From NCBI RefSeq assembly GCF_910592395.1, contig NC_088314.1, positions 3,844,001 through 3,908,000 on the forward strand: DNA of 64,000 bases, read 5' to 3'. This stretch comes from Lineus longissimus. Its lineage: Eukaryota > Nemertea > Pilidiophora > Heteronemertea > Lineidae. The notes beneath the pieces are model-generated. The model ran no database searches, was not told the origin of the DNA, and saw nothing but the letters and a program-made list of their open reading frames with translations. Positions 35,914 through 48,727 of the stretch are shown piece by piece (within the stretch, counting starts at the first letter, position 1; each line of letters opens with the position of its first letter). The position numbers were made by a program, and so were the translations under genes.

Positions 35914-38900
35914 CTATGCCTGTTGTGGAGATATCGGTGGTAAAACTTTATGTCTCTCCGAGCCAGGTCTATTTACAGACCCAGGCCGTGATAAGGCCTG
36001 TTCCTCCTCTGTCTGTTGCATCCCATTTCCACCAGACGTCATCATTTCTATCGGATCCATCATCTCCGTTGGTAGATTATTGCTCGCCGACAATCCATTT
36101 GCAACTGGGGACTGAAGATCTGTTGTCCGATGTAAAGACGAAAGCTGTGAAAGACTCGTGCTTGCTCGAGAATTTTCTTTACTTGAGTCGGGAGACGTTG
36201 GAAATTGTTCTTTTAGACCTTCTGGCTCTGGCGGTGTCGGTTTTGGATGAATTTTCTGTGTCGGCGAGAGCGTTGTCACTAAAGGATCTGGGGCTGTATG
36301 CGGTGGAACCCTGAAAAGTTTGATAGAGTAATAATAATTGATTGATTTACTTTTGGCTTATAGATATAAAACAATACTCTAATTTACTCATATAGCCTAT
36401 GAAACATGGATTGGATGGCAGCACTTCATTGGCAGGTGATTCCCATCGAATTCCATTTAGATATTCGTGGCAGCTTATAAATCGAAAATATAAAATTACT
36501 TGCAGGCCCAGTAACGGACTATAAGTCATGAAGAAGTCGCCTTATTCATTTCAGCTAGTTTACCTGGAGGTCATCTGTGGATAAAGGGTTGGAGACACAT
36601 ATCCTGCCACTGCTTCCTTTGCTGCGCTGTGTCGTCTTTTGATTGAAGCCTCCTCCTGAAGAGAAACACACTAATTATACCCTGTATATACTGGATAGAG
36701 GATGAAATGTGGTCAAGTTTTGCCTGATCCTTTTTAGTTTGACTCATCAATTTTTCATACCAAGAGTCCCTTTTCTGTACTTCTCATATAAAAAGACCAA
36801 GTGCCATGTGAGAATCAGTTTCCTGTCCTAAATAGTACGAAGACTAGAAGTTTATCATGAAAGAAGTTGTTTTTCATCAATGGGAGAAAAATGACTGGGC
36901 AGATATCCTAGCCTAGGACCAGTGCAGCACTGAATTCTAAACCTGCCCCCTTCAGAACTCTGAGGGTATGATACATACCAGAACTCCAATTCCTTGCACC
37001 AGGGGAGGTACCGGTGACATCTGGGGCTTCTTGATCGTACCAGGATACTGCTGAGTAATGCTCTCTGGCAAGCTGGCACGAGACCAAGCTATGGAACCTG
37101 ACGTTGGCTTGTTATTCGCAGGAGTTGTAGCAGAAGGGTCAGACCCAGGTGCATCAGAGTTCTCCTCCGGGTCGGCGGGTTCTGGGGTTGGCAGATTAAT
37201 ACCCAGGTAGTCCATGACAAGGCGACGAAGCCTCTTGTATGCCTCAGTTATCTCATCTGTAAAGATAATCATAGGTTTAGCGCACCAAATTTCCACAGTG
37301 GGATGCAAGAGCTTCTTCTTCACTTTCAACTGAAACAAGCCAGTCTCTTCAGATTCCCATCTTCACTTTGTCATTCTACCTACCACTGTTGATGTACATA
37401 TCAAAGAATCCTGGATGTTCTTGGTTATATTCCGCATAGACGTCTGCTCGTTTCAGGGTCGTCTCAATTTGTGGTTCCGAGTACAGCCCTCGTTCACGCA
37501 ACCTCCTCTCGTGAGCTTCTTTCGTTATTGGCATAATGTAGACGTAGCGTGGCTCAAAATATGTGTTTTTCAGAGTTAGAACCCCCTAGAAAAGAAGTCG
37601 GGTTTTTAAAACATTGGTCTTCGCAACAAAGATATTGAATTCTTATTACAGGCCTAGAAACAGCTGAAAGAATAAGGGAGGAGATGGTACAGAAACTAGT
37701 GGTTTCCAAAAAGGTTGTCAAAAGCACATCCAACTCTCACTGCCATATGCAGTACAGACTGAAGTATAACTAAAGTGCAAAGAGGTTTGGCCTCCTAACA
37801 TAACTTCAGTTGGTTCTGTAGATGTCAGATCACGAATTATCTCAGACTGACTTTAGCAATGTCACACCTCTAATTCCATGTGAACTATGCAGGCCAGCCC
37901 TTCCTTTGCAATGCTCTCCACAGAGTCCAGTGTCAGGCCATACCAGTTACCAGCATACTGGTAGGTGTAAAGGAAACGACCCTGAAGACAGAACAAGAAA
38001 ATGGTAAATTGACACAAAACAACTTGGCATGATACTATGAGAAACTCATTATTCTGATCAATAACGGATCCAATCTGGATTTGAGATCAACAGTTCACAG
38101 CGACAGGAATATCAACCGCGTGCATCCTTTACTTGTACTTACTTGATCAAAACAGTTTTATGAATGCTTTGTTTTGTTATTACATTGATGACAGGAGTGT
38201 CAGTAAGCAATGGTTTGACTTACATATCGGATTTCTTCCTCAAATTCATCAATATTAACAAAGTGGAAATCCTTGTCCACTTGTTCATTAGGATGGGGTT
38301 TACGGGTTGTGTGTGTGATACTGAAATACAAAAAAATACATAACACTCGAGCATCAAGGAAACTGCTAATGAAGGAAACTTGAATTGTTACTTAAGTCTG
38401 CAGGCAGACTCCAGAGTTGGGCTTTAACATTTGGAGTACAATTCAAAGCTACACTAAGAGTCTCCTGCTAAATCTCCTATGTGGTGGTGGAGATAATGGA
38501 AAGTACTGCAGAGTGCACAATCTTTGGCCACACTAGAACTAGAATTTATTGCAAACTGTCACTTACCCATAGCCAAAATAATCAGGGAATTCCTCCACCA
38601 ACTTTAGCGTAAGGTCTTTCTTGCCAGAGCCTTGGGGTCCAACCAGAACCAGCATTGGGTATGGTGTCTGCACACTTGGGAGTGTACATTCAAGAACTGT
38701 GCTGGGTTGGAGGAAGGAGTAGACCACATGCATGATGTGATCTCTGGAAGCCACAACCTCCATTGGTGGGGAGAACATATTCACAGATGCCACCTGTAAT
38801 AGAGTTAAAACCTTGATTGGAAGGATTAACAAATGCGACTTACAATACACAACACCAGAACCATCTTCAATGGACAGCAGATATAACTGCATCGCAGTAA

Positions 38901-41547
38901 TTTTTGCCTTCTTTAACCACTGGAGTGAATGCATGAACGAATGAAAATTTGTTGCTCTATGATGGAGAGATTCTGGTTCTGTATCAGTGGGTTTCATGCC
39001 AATATTTATGCGATAATCTCCCTACCTTCCCCATTGGCATTGCAAAAACATCACCTAATATTACTCTGTTCCAATACCACATCTCCTGACAGTGGAAGAT
39101 ATCGGTTGATCATGGTACTCTGTTCTCGGTGAGTATTAGGTCACACAGCAGCCTCTTCCTGAATACTAGAGTAAAGCTGTGTTTAAAATTCTAAAACCGC
39201 ATACCTTTTCTTCCACATCAACCCGCTTTCTGTCCAGCTCCACCAGTTTCTGAAGCCGGAACAGGATGGAGAGTCGATAGTCCGGTAGCTCTTGTATGGG
39301 GTTCCTCATCAGGTTGAGGAATCTTAACATGGGTAGCTCCTTCACAAACTCTATCTCAGCTAGATCAATCACCTTGAAGAAAATGTGAGAAGGCTGAATA
39401 ACAGACTGACAGACAGAGGATGTTGGAACAGAATGAAAGATCATTACATGAAGGTTACTTGGTAGTATAGCCTTGAACCCAAACTTATCATCATACAATT
39501 TGTGTCCAGGATGGATGAAAGAATCTCATCATTTTCAATAGTATCACAGTGAGTGATGTGTGGGTAAAAATCAGGTTCCTGCTAAGTACAAGATCCTCTG
39601 CAACTTTTTATACAGTAGGCCGACACTTCAGTTCCTTTTACTGAGATACTGACCTCATTGTCTTCAACGTTGATCAGTTCCAGGAAGGCATGATCTTGAA
39701 GTCCTTCCAGGCTCCGGATCTTATTCCCCATCAACACAATATGCTGAATTTTGTGGAGTTTCTCAAGGTTTTCCACTTTCTTGATTTGATTGTAACACTG
39801 AAAGAAAGAAAACAAAGTTTTCAGAAAATAGATGAAAACAATTGAGAAACTGCAAACACACTGGGAATTATTACTTTGTTACCACGACAAGGAGGGTACC
39901 TCAAACGAAACGTCTTTTAAATAAGCCAATGTTTGACACCAGGATAGATTGATAAGCTCTGAAGTTCCCTAGTCCTGTGTTATAAAGATTAAGCAGTTGA
40001 GAGAAAACTCACCAGATCAAGATAGACAATGGGCAAATCATCTAAACCCTGGATGCTCTTTATCTGGTTATGCGCAATGCTCAATGTCTTCAATCTCTTG
40101 CAGTTCTGCAGGCCACTGATTACTTCTATTTCGTTATCTGTGTTCAGGTCAAGGAAAATTTTTGAAACTATCCACATGGTATAGAACCCGCTATGCAATT
40201 ACTCATCAACTCATGATTCACAGACAGCAAACTCAATCTGCCTATACTTAACTCAACATTAGGTTAAAAGGATACGATCAAGTATCAGACTAGAAAGACA
40301 ATGATGAGCAGACAGATCAGTCATCTCCGTAATCTGGTTGTAGGAAAAGTCCACAGTCTTCAGGTTCTTGGGTGGTACGAAATCGAGAAGAGTTTTGATT
40401 TTGTTGTGAGAGGCATCTACTTCAATAAGATGCGGCATGTTGCTGAGAGGACTCAGATCTGTTACCTCATTATAAGGAAATTCAAGCTTCTGAAGATGGA
40501 CGTAGTCGCATAGGATGTCCATGTTTTTCAGCTCGTAACCCTGGAAAAAAACGATAAGATAATTGCTTGCGGATGTTAAGATTACAGCGGAATAACCAAT
40601 GAGAATTTAGCTTGGCATCTTTTGTACATAAGAAGTAAGAAAAGATTGCTCCTCTGAGCACTGCAAACCAGACAGAAGACAATTTTCATAATTTGTTAAA
40701 ATATTTGTATTGGCTAAGAGTTGACAACTGACTACTTCATTAGCCCCTGTAGGAAGATCAAGAGAAACCTGTGGGTTTACAAAACAAAATTTGACAAATC
40801 ATGACTTTCAACAACACCAGACTTCAATTAAATACTTACAGGAATTTTCAAGTGGAGATACACTTGCATGGTTCCGTCAGCTGATCTGCCAAGATTCGAG
40901 ATTCCTCTAGCAATGGTGCGCTCATCAAGGATCCCATCTGGAGACAGCTGTAACAGTGTAAGATATAATGAAATATTCACAAACTGAATCGATGAAATGC
41001 AATGCCCCCATGGCCATGCCACAGTTTGATCATCATCATCTCTTGTCTTACATGTATGTTACTACGTATGCACAGTGATTGCATCGCTCTTCACTGATGA
41101 CAAAATAATCATCATATAGCCTTAGGCATGCTCATACTGTGGCTGTGGCGCGAGGCTAGCACAGATGCCGTATCCATCTCTAGCAAAAGGTGATGATGAC
41201 GGCTCAGACAAATCACGAACTTGGTCATAAAGAGATTTCTGAACACTGACATGACTGAAACAGTGTGAAATGGGGCTGGCATGTTCTGTTTAGTACTGTC
41301 ATACCTCTGCATCCTCGTCCCCATCCTCCTCATCAGAATCTGGAATGTGATCTGGTGCGTCCAACAAATCGGGGTCGTCTACACCGATGTCCTCTGGATT
41401 TAGTTCATCAATTTGCTCGTCATCTAAGTTTAGGATGTTAGTTTCACCACGGAGTAGGTGTGATTCATCGTAGAGCCCCTCCATCTCCACCCCAGAGGAA
41501 ACATTTCGCAGAGAATTTGTTTTCGACGAATTTCGCTCGTCCGCCAT
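35914..41547 (-). CDS. LRGUK: Leucine-rich repeat and guanylate kinase domain protein
   Basis: Complete, 819 aa (the mammalian protein is about 825). Exons, 5' to 3': 41547-41305, 40947-40840, 40540-40276, 40137-40013, 39797-39654, 39372-39205, 38793-38567, 38320-38224, 37981-37868, 37585-37384, 37256-36979, 36655-36564, 36310-35914. Every junction is GT-AG and in phase. The ATG at 41547 has a strong Kozak context (AACATGG). Residues 1-80 are acidic and disordered. About 120-345 are leucine-rich repeats (LxxLxLxHNxI pattern). About 398-590 are a guanylate-kinase-like domain with P-loop GPQGSGKK (403-410), the TTRKPHPNE GMP-binding segment and YEPRYV-like FEPRYVYIMP. The tail is disordered and ends SRPGS...LPPISPQQA. 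In mammals LRGUK acts in sperm manchette and flagellum assembly and binds HOOK proteins. Here the P-loop looks canonical, so nucleotide binding is plausible. It is divergent from RPS23 across a shared promoter. Confidence 0.95.
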
Positions 41548-41782
41548 GTTTGTTTTGGTTGGAGACCTAGGTTCGCAGTCATTTGCTGGCAAGGAAATAA
41601 TTGAATAATAATGGTTTTCAACGTTACTGTGTCAAAAGCAGAGCAACAACATTCAGTTTATTCAGTAAGAGACAAGCATACAATTTTTGCTAATTACTTG
41701 ATTTAAATAGTCCATTTTACGAAAACAATCCCAAATTTATTGGTCACGTGATCCATCTTTTTGTGCGGAACATTTTAGCGAA
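41548..41782. promoter_or_regulatory. Bidirectional promoter of LRGUK and RPS23
   Basis: Only 235 bp separate the two start codons. On the RPS23 side an inverted CCAAT box (ATTGG, ~41,739-41,743) abuts the E-box palindrome TCACGTGA (41,744-41,751). This is followed at once by CTTTTTG (41,757-41,763), which looks like the pyrimidine (TOP) start site expected of a ribosomal-protein mRNA; the 5' UTR would then be about 26 nt. No TATA box is obvious. On the other side the LRGUK start lies in AACATGGCGGAC, which also reads as a YY1-type site. The start sites are inferred. Confidence 0.7.
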
Positions 41783-43113
<1,331 letters not shown>

Positions 43114-43134
43114 GATGTAAATTAACATGTAAAA

Positions 43135-43140
43135 AATAAA
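43135..43140 (+). terminator. Polyadenylation signal of RPS23
   Basis: AATAAA 22 nt after the RPS23 stop codon, implying a very short 3' UTR, as is usual for ribosomal-protein mRNAs. Confidence 0.8.
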
Positions 43141-45029
43141 TTCTAAAATAACAAAATATGGACTTGGTCTTGCTTATCACTGTACAAAGAAAATGGGTGG
43201 CTCTTCGAACACACATGATGCTGTTAGGACACTTTCAGCCATATCGCTGAGTGTCTTAACAATTTCACCCAATTGGGAATTGCAGGCTCCATATGATTTC
43301 CGTTAGACCAAGTATGGATTATCTCCAATCTATACCTTGTATGATGGTTGTAGCTGTGGGTGGTGATGGTATAGAGCACTCTCTATCAATGCCATAATGC
43401 AAGGTTACCACAAAGCTGATTCCTTGAAGGAATGCTGTAACTCCCACCTCCATGACCTTGACTGGATTCTGTTGTCCGTCTTGGATAGTCTGGAAGAAAT
43501 AACTAACCCAGTTGTCTTCTCTGGTGTTGAATTCTCGGGACCGTAATCCACCTGGAAAGTTATCTGCGACTTGGCAACAACATGCTAAAAAGTTGGTTCC
43601 AAATAAAAAACCATGTCCAGATGATGGGAGTCCTCCAGTGTGATGGCCTCCATCACCGTCTTTGAGGCCCCGTCTTATATTTGGTGGAGGAGCAAGCTAC
43701 CGCAATTGTCCAAGTGGTCTCCCATCCACATTCCTCCTCGGTGATGGAAAACCTTGGTATCTCTAACACAAGCAGCCAGTGCACTACATGGAATCTGGTG
43801 TACCTCAAACATATTGTATCCCCGAGACAACATCAGGATCCTTCTGCTTTTGGTAGGTTGGTGGTCCTAGATGAGACCGTAGTGACGAGACAGAACCATT
43901 AGCACAACTCTCCATTAAAGACAATGTTGGTGGTACCAGATGTGACTGTGGTGACAAGACTGAAGACACTATTGCGGTGAAAGGTACGAGATATGACTGC
44001 CCAGAAAACAAGAATGTGTGGCCACGACCACCAGTGGCACACACCAGCAGACCAACTGTGGTTATGGTCCTCTGATACCAGTGGGCCACTGCCCCACCAC
44101 TCGCTCCTCTCGCTTGCCACCTGAGCTTAGACCCGCTGATGACCAGCGTGGGAGACCGGAGACTAAGTCAAGTTGGAAAAGACATAAGGACTATCCCTCC
44201 TGTGGCACCAGCCACTCGTTGTGATCATGACAGAGAGGACTATATCACCGGTTGTGAAAGACCAGAGTTTATACGTCCTGTAAGAGGTAGCGGACTTGGC
44301 CTCCTCATTCACATGATACAGCTTGTAAGACACAAGGGACCAAGCTGTGAAAGACTGGAGACTATTCCTCCTGCTTGACCATACAGCGGTTGCAAGAAAC
44401 ACGGGAATTTACAGCCAAATGATCTACGAAAGACAGGGAACGACCAGTTTACCCTGGCTAAACAAGTCCACTGGATGTGAAAGACATGAGACAATACCTC
44501 CTACTACTTCAGCCACCGGCGACCAAGTTGTTAATGGCAGGGGCTCTTCATGCTACACCAGCCACTTGTTGTGAAAGACAAGCGACTAGACCACCAGTTG
44601 TGATAGACCGGGGTTTATATCTCCTGCTTCACCAGTCACAGGGTGTGACAGACATGGGCTTATCCCTCCTGCTCCACCATATAGGTTGTGAGAGGAACGG
44701 GTCCTCCTCATTCACCAGATACGAAGTGGGAGTGATAGATGACCAAGCTATGAAAGACTGGAGATCAACGATTCCTCCTGCTTTACCATACAGCGGTTGC
44801 AAGAGACACGGGGCTTTACAGCCAAAGGTTACGAAAGACAGGGAACGACTAGTATTAACTGGCTACACCAGTCCGTAGTGAAAGACAGGGGACTGTACCT
44901 CCGGATTCTGCTTCACAAGCCACCAGTTGTGAACGACAGGGGACCAATGAAAGTTGTAAAAGACAGGAGCTATTCCTCCTGCCACAACAGCCACTTGTTA
45001 AGACAAGCAACTAGACCATCAGTTGTGAA

Positions 45030-46545
45030 AGGCGGGGTTTATACCTATCTCCTGCCCCACCATATAGGTACGAGTTGCGATAGACAGGGGACCAAGCTGT
45101 GAAAGGCTGGAGACTATCATACAGGTTGTAAGAGACACAGGACTTTACACTCAAAGGATACGAAAGACGGCTACACCAGTCCGGAGTGAAAGACATGTGA
45201 CTGTACCTCCTGCTACACCAACCACCGGTTGTGAACGACAGGGGACCAAGTTGTGACCGACAGCAGTGTTAGGGAGCCATTCTTCCTGCTACACCAACCG
45301 TCGTTGAGGACAAGCGACAAGATCACCAGTTTTGAAAGACCGTGGTTATACCTCCTGCTTCACCAGCGCAGCCTCTGGGTGTGACAGACAGGGGACAATA
45401 CCTCCTGGTTAACCATATAGGCTGTCATTAGCGCTTTACTTCGATCTGCTTTGCCAGATACAAGTTGTAAGAGACAGAAGACAAAGTTGTGAAAGACGGG
45501 AGTCTTCCAACTGCGGTTATGAAAGACTGGGGACGACTAGTATTTCCTGGCTACACCAGTCCGTAGTGAAAGACAAGGGACTATACCTCCTGCTACACAA
45601 GCCACCGGTTGTGAGAAACAGGGGACCGAATTGTGAAAGACAGGTGCTATTCCTCCTGTTACACCAGCCGCTTGCGAGATCGAGGACTATACGTCCTGCT
45701 GCAATAGCCACAGGTTGAGAGGGACAGGGGACCAAGATGTGAAGGAGGGGTTGTGGGGGGGGGGGGGGGGGTATTATACCTCCTGCTTCACCAGCCACAG
45801 GGTGTGGAAGACATATACTCCTGCTCCACCATATAGGTACGAGATGTGATGGACAGAGGACCAAGCTGTGAAAGACTGTAGACTATCATACAGGTTGTAA
45901 GAGACACAGGACTTTACACTCAAAGGATACGAAAGACGGCTACACCAGTCCGGAGTGAAAGACATGTGACTGTACCTCCTGCTACACCAACCGCCGGTTG
46001 TGAACGACAGGGGAACAAGTTGTGACCGACAGGAGTGTTAGGGAGCCATTTTTCCTGCTACACCAGCCGCTTGTCGTTGAAGACAAGCGACAAGATCACC
46101 AGTTTTGAAAGACCTGAGTTATACCTCCTGCTTCACCAGCGCAGCCTCTGGGTGTGACAGACAGGGGACAATACCTCCTGGTTAACCATATAGGCTGTCA
46201 TAAGCACTTTACTTCGATCTGCTTTGCCAGATACAAGTTGTAAGAGACAGAGGACCAAGTTGTGTAAGACCAGAGTCTTCCTACTGCGGTTATGAAAGAC
46301 TGGGAACGACTACTATTTCCTGGATACACCAGTCCGCAGTGAAAGACAGGGGACTATACCTCCTGCTACACCACCAGCGACTGGTTGTGAGAAACAGGGG
46401 ACCAAATTGTAAAAGACAGGAGCCATTCCTCCTGCTACACCAGTCGCTTGCGAGATCGAGGACTATACGTCCTGCTGCAATAGCCACAGGTTGCGAGGGA
46501 CAGGGGACCAAGATGTGAAGGAGGGGGGAGGGGAGGGGGGAGGGG
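45030..46545 (+). repeat. ~770-bp direct duplication, each copy ending in a G-tract
   Basis: Copy 1 (~45,030-45,771) and copy 2 (~45,800-46,545) align almost throughout. Anchor words: ACAGGTTGTAAGAGACACAG at 45,121 and 45,890 (offset 769), and GGGACAGGGGACCAAGATGT at 45,721 and 46,497 (offset 776). Divergence is low compared with the surrounding units, so this is the youngest event in the array. Copy 1 ends in a 17-G run (45,755-45,771). Copy 2 ends in interrupted G-runs (46,523-46,545). Confidence 0.9.
46523..46545 (+). other. G-quadruplex motif
   Basis: Four runs of at least four G residues separated by single A residues, a textbook intramolecular G4 with 1-nt loops. It sits at the end of the second duplicated unit. 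Confidence 0.8.
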
Positions 46546-47029
46546 AACATGAGCCGATATGTAAGAAGAGATGTGACTGTTTTTGAGCTCCATTGCAGAC
46601 AGACGTTGATGGACTGAGATGTGACTCTGGTGTGTTGAGACTGAATCAGCATCACAACTGCCAAAACAATGTTGATTGTCCAAATGTGTCTTTCACATCG
46701 GAGCCCACCCAGAACTGTATAAAGACACCTCGAACAACACATGTGCCAGATTGTACCTCATCAGCAGTGTGATCAGCTCTGGGAGGTCCTTTGGACTGTC
46801 ACAATCATATCACATCTCTACTGGACCGATTTTCAGGACTGTCACATTCGCATCTCTGTCCGCGTATGATTGGAAATCAACAACCAGCTATGGGAGGTCA
46901 TTTGGACTGTCACAATCAGGTCTCTAGTAGGATGTGCTGGAATCAATGAAGAACTCTGGTCGGTCTTCAGAACGGTCACATCCACTTTTCTATCTGAATG
47001 CGATGAGGAAATTGGTCCCGATAGTGTAC

Positions 47030-48580
47030 ATTTATTCTCCCTCTTGTCTTTTGGTTTTGATCAGCCAGCGATACAGACAAACGGGCAACCAATCATTGTT
47101 GAATTTTACAATTTTATTCCAGTTCTGTGTTCCTGAACACTTTTTCATTTATCAGTGTCAATACAAATTTGGGATAATATTGAATCATTTGACAAAGAAG
47201 TAAAATATCATTGAATGCACCATGACTGTGAAGGTTAATAGTTGTCATCTTTTATAGATAATCCTTACTGATCCACTAGTTCAAGTCAGAAATCAACTGA
47301 AGAAGTATGTCTTGAATTCCTGCATACCAAAATTGTGCGCCATTTTTTAATTTCCTTCAGTTCGAGCAAAGACTCCTTGAAATCATGTTGCATCCACTAA
47401 CAATATAAGATGCCACCTGGATTTCTGCATCAGTGAAAGCCTCAAATAGACTATTTAAAGTGGTATTTACATATCATTACATTATAACAGTGAAGGAAAT
47501 GCAACAATGAGATAATGACCTAATCATCCCCATCCTAAAATAAGGAAATTCTAAAACAATAAACAACAGCTACTCTCCCCCTCCATTATCCAAAAAGCTG
47601 CCATTTTAGTTCAGTAGATTTTCTCCTGATTTTTAAGCCAATTGTTATTATATTTATATCGTACTGATTCCGACTCTCATTCATTACACAGTGGGTTATA
47701 CAAATCTAAGTTACATTTAGGACATTTTACCACAAATCTAGCAGATCTCTCAAACTCTACTCGACAACCAAGAACTGAAAATAGTTATCATGACGTTGTA
47801 AGGGCCACATCAACACAGCGAACATATAATTATGATATTCCTGAGGTAATCATACGGTCAGCAAACAATTGGGAAAATTAACGGCATGAAGAAACACAAT
47901 CTGACACCAATAATATGCCACTGTGACAATATTGATTATGGGACATATTCCTTACCAAAATGACCGCTTTTCACTTTTCTAGGCCGACAAATCCTACTTG
48001 TTGTGCTATTTCCTAATTATGAGATACAACTATGATATCCCCACATTCCCTCGTATACATGAATGTACCTAACTTTATCATCAGCACAGCCCCTCTTAAC
48101 CATTATTAACACACCTTGACCTACATGGAGAAACATTCTCGTAATAAGGAAAATACAATCAACATATGACTGCTTTGACAAAGTACTGAAGTGAAAGATA
48201 CATTTCAATCCAGAAGAATTTAGATAAAAATCACATTATTTAGGACAACTCATTAAACAACGGCAATCAAGTCACAGCTAATGTATAAAGTACTTATATC
48301 AACCCCGATGAACACAACTGTGTGGCAGTGTGTACATTTCACACAATGGTTTACAGTTGAAACCTGTCACGAAGTCCCCCCAGTATTGGAGGTTTGTTGT
48401 GACAAGATTTGACTGTAAATTAGTTCTCGTTCTACATAATAATATGACCATAATAATATGTACTAATACCCACAATCAAAATGGCTGCCACTTTGAAACA
48501 TACACTATCGAAGGGGACACAATGCTTCTTTCATCACAATACATGATTTATGACCACTAACAACAGCTTTGTCAAAAGGT
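47030..48580. other. Intergenic stretch, no gene seen
   Basis: AT-rich spacer between the minisatellite region and the 3' end of the DDX21-type gene. No ORF or RNA gene is supported. Confidence 0.5.
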
Positions 48581-48586
48581 TTTATT
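48581..48586 (-). terminator. Polyadenylation signal of the DDX21-type gene
   Basis: AATAAA on the minus strand, 142 nt past the stop codon. Confidence 0.75.
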
Positions 48587-48727
48587 TAGTAATTCAATGA
48601 CAACAAAGTACTTTCAGACACGAGGGTATTTTGACAGAAACAGAAATGTGAACTTTGCTGTCAAAATACCCACATGTCCAGAAACAGAATGATAACTTCT
48701 TGGTCCAGCACTGTCTTGAAATATTGC

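Larger units (their letters stand above)
43200..47030 (+). repeat. Large degenerate minisatellite region with GTTGTGAAAGACAGGGGAC units
   Basis: Nearly 4 kb filled with diverged copies of a unit of roughly 55-65 bp: 'GTTGTGAAAGACAGGGGAC', then 'TATACCTCCTGCTACACCAGCCAC' with variations. Units are clearest from 44.2 to 46.5 kb. The edges (43.2-44.1 and 46.75-47.0) carry more diverged units, for example 'GGGAGGTCnTTTGGACTGTCACAATC' twice about 110 bp apart. Short ORFs occur on both strands but are interrupted and match no protein. The region starts directly after RPS23. Confidence 0.85.

Noticed and set aside
41299-41592. Longer LRGUK N-terminus extending upstream to 41,592
   Set aside because: The upstream codon is TTG, not ATG. 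The first ATG in frame, 41,547, has a strong Kozak context and was used instead.
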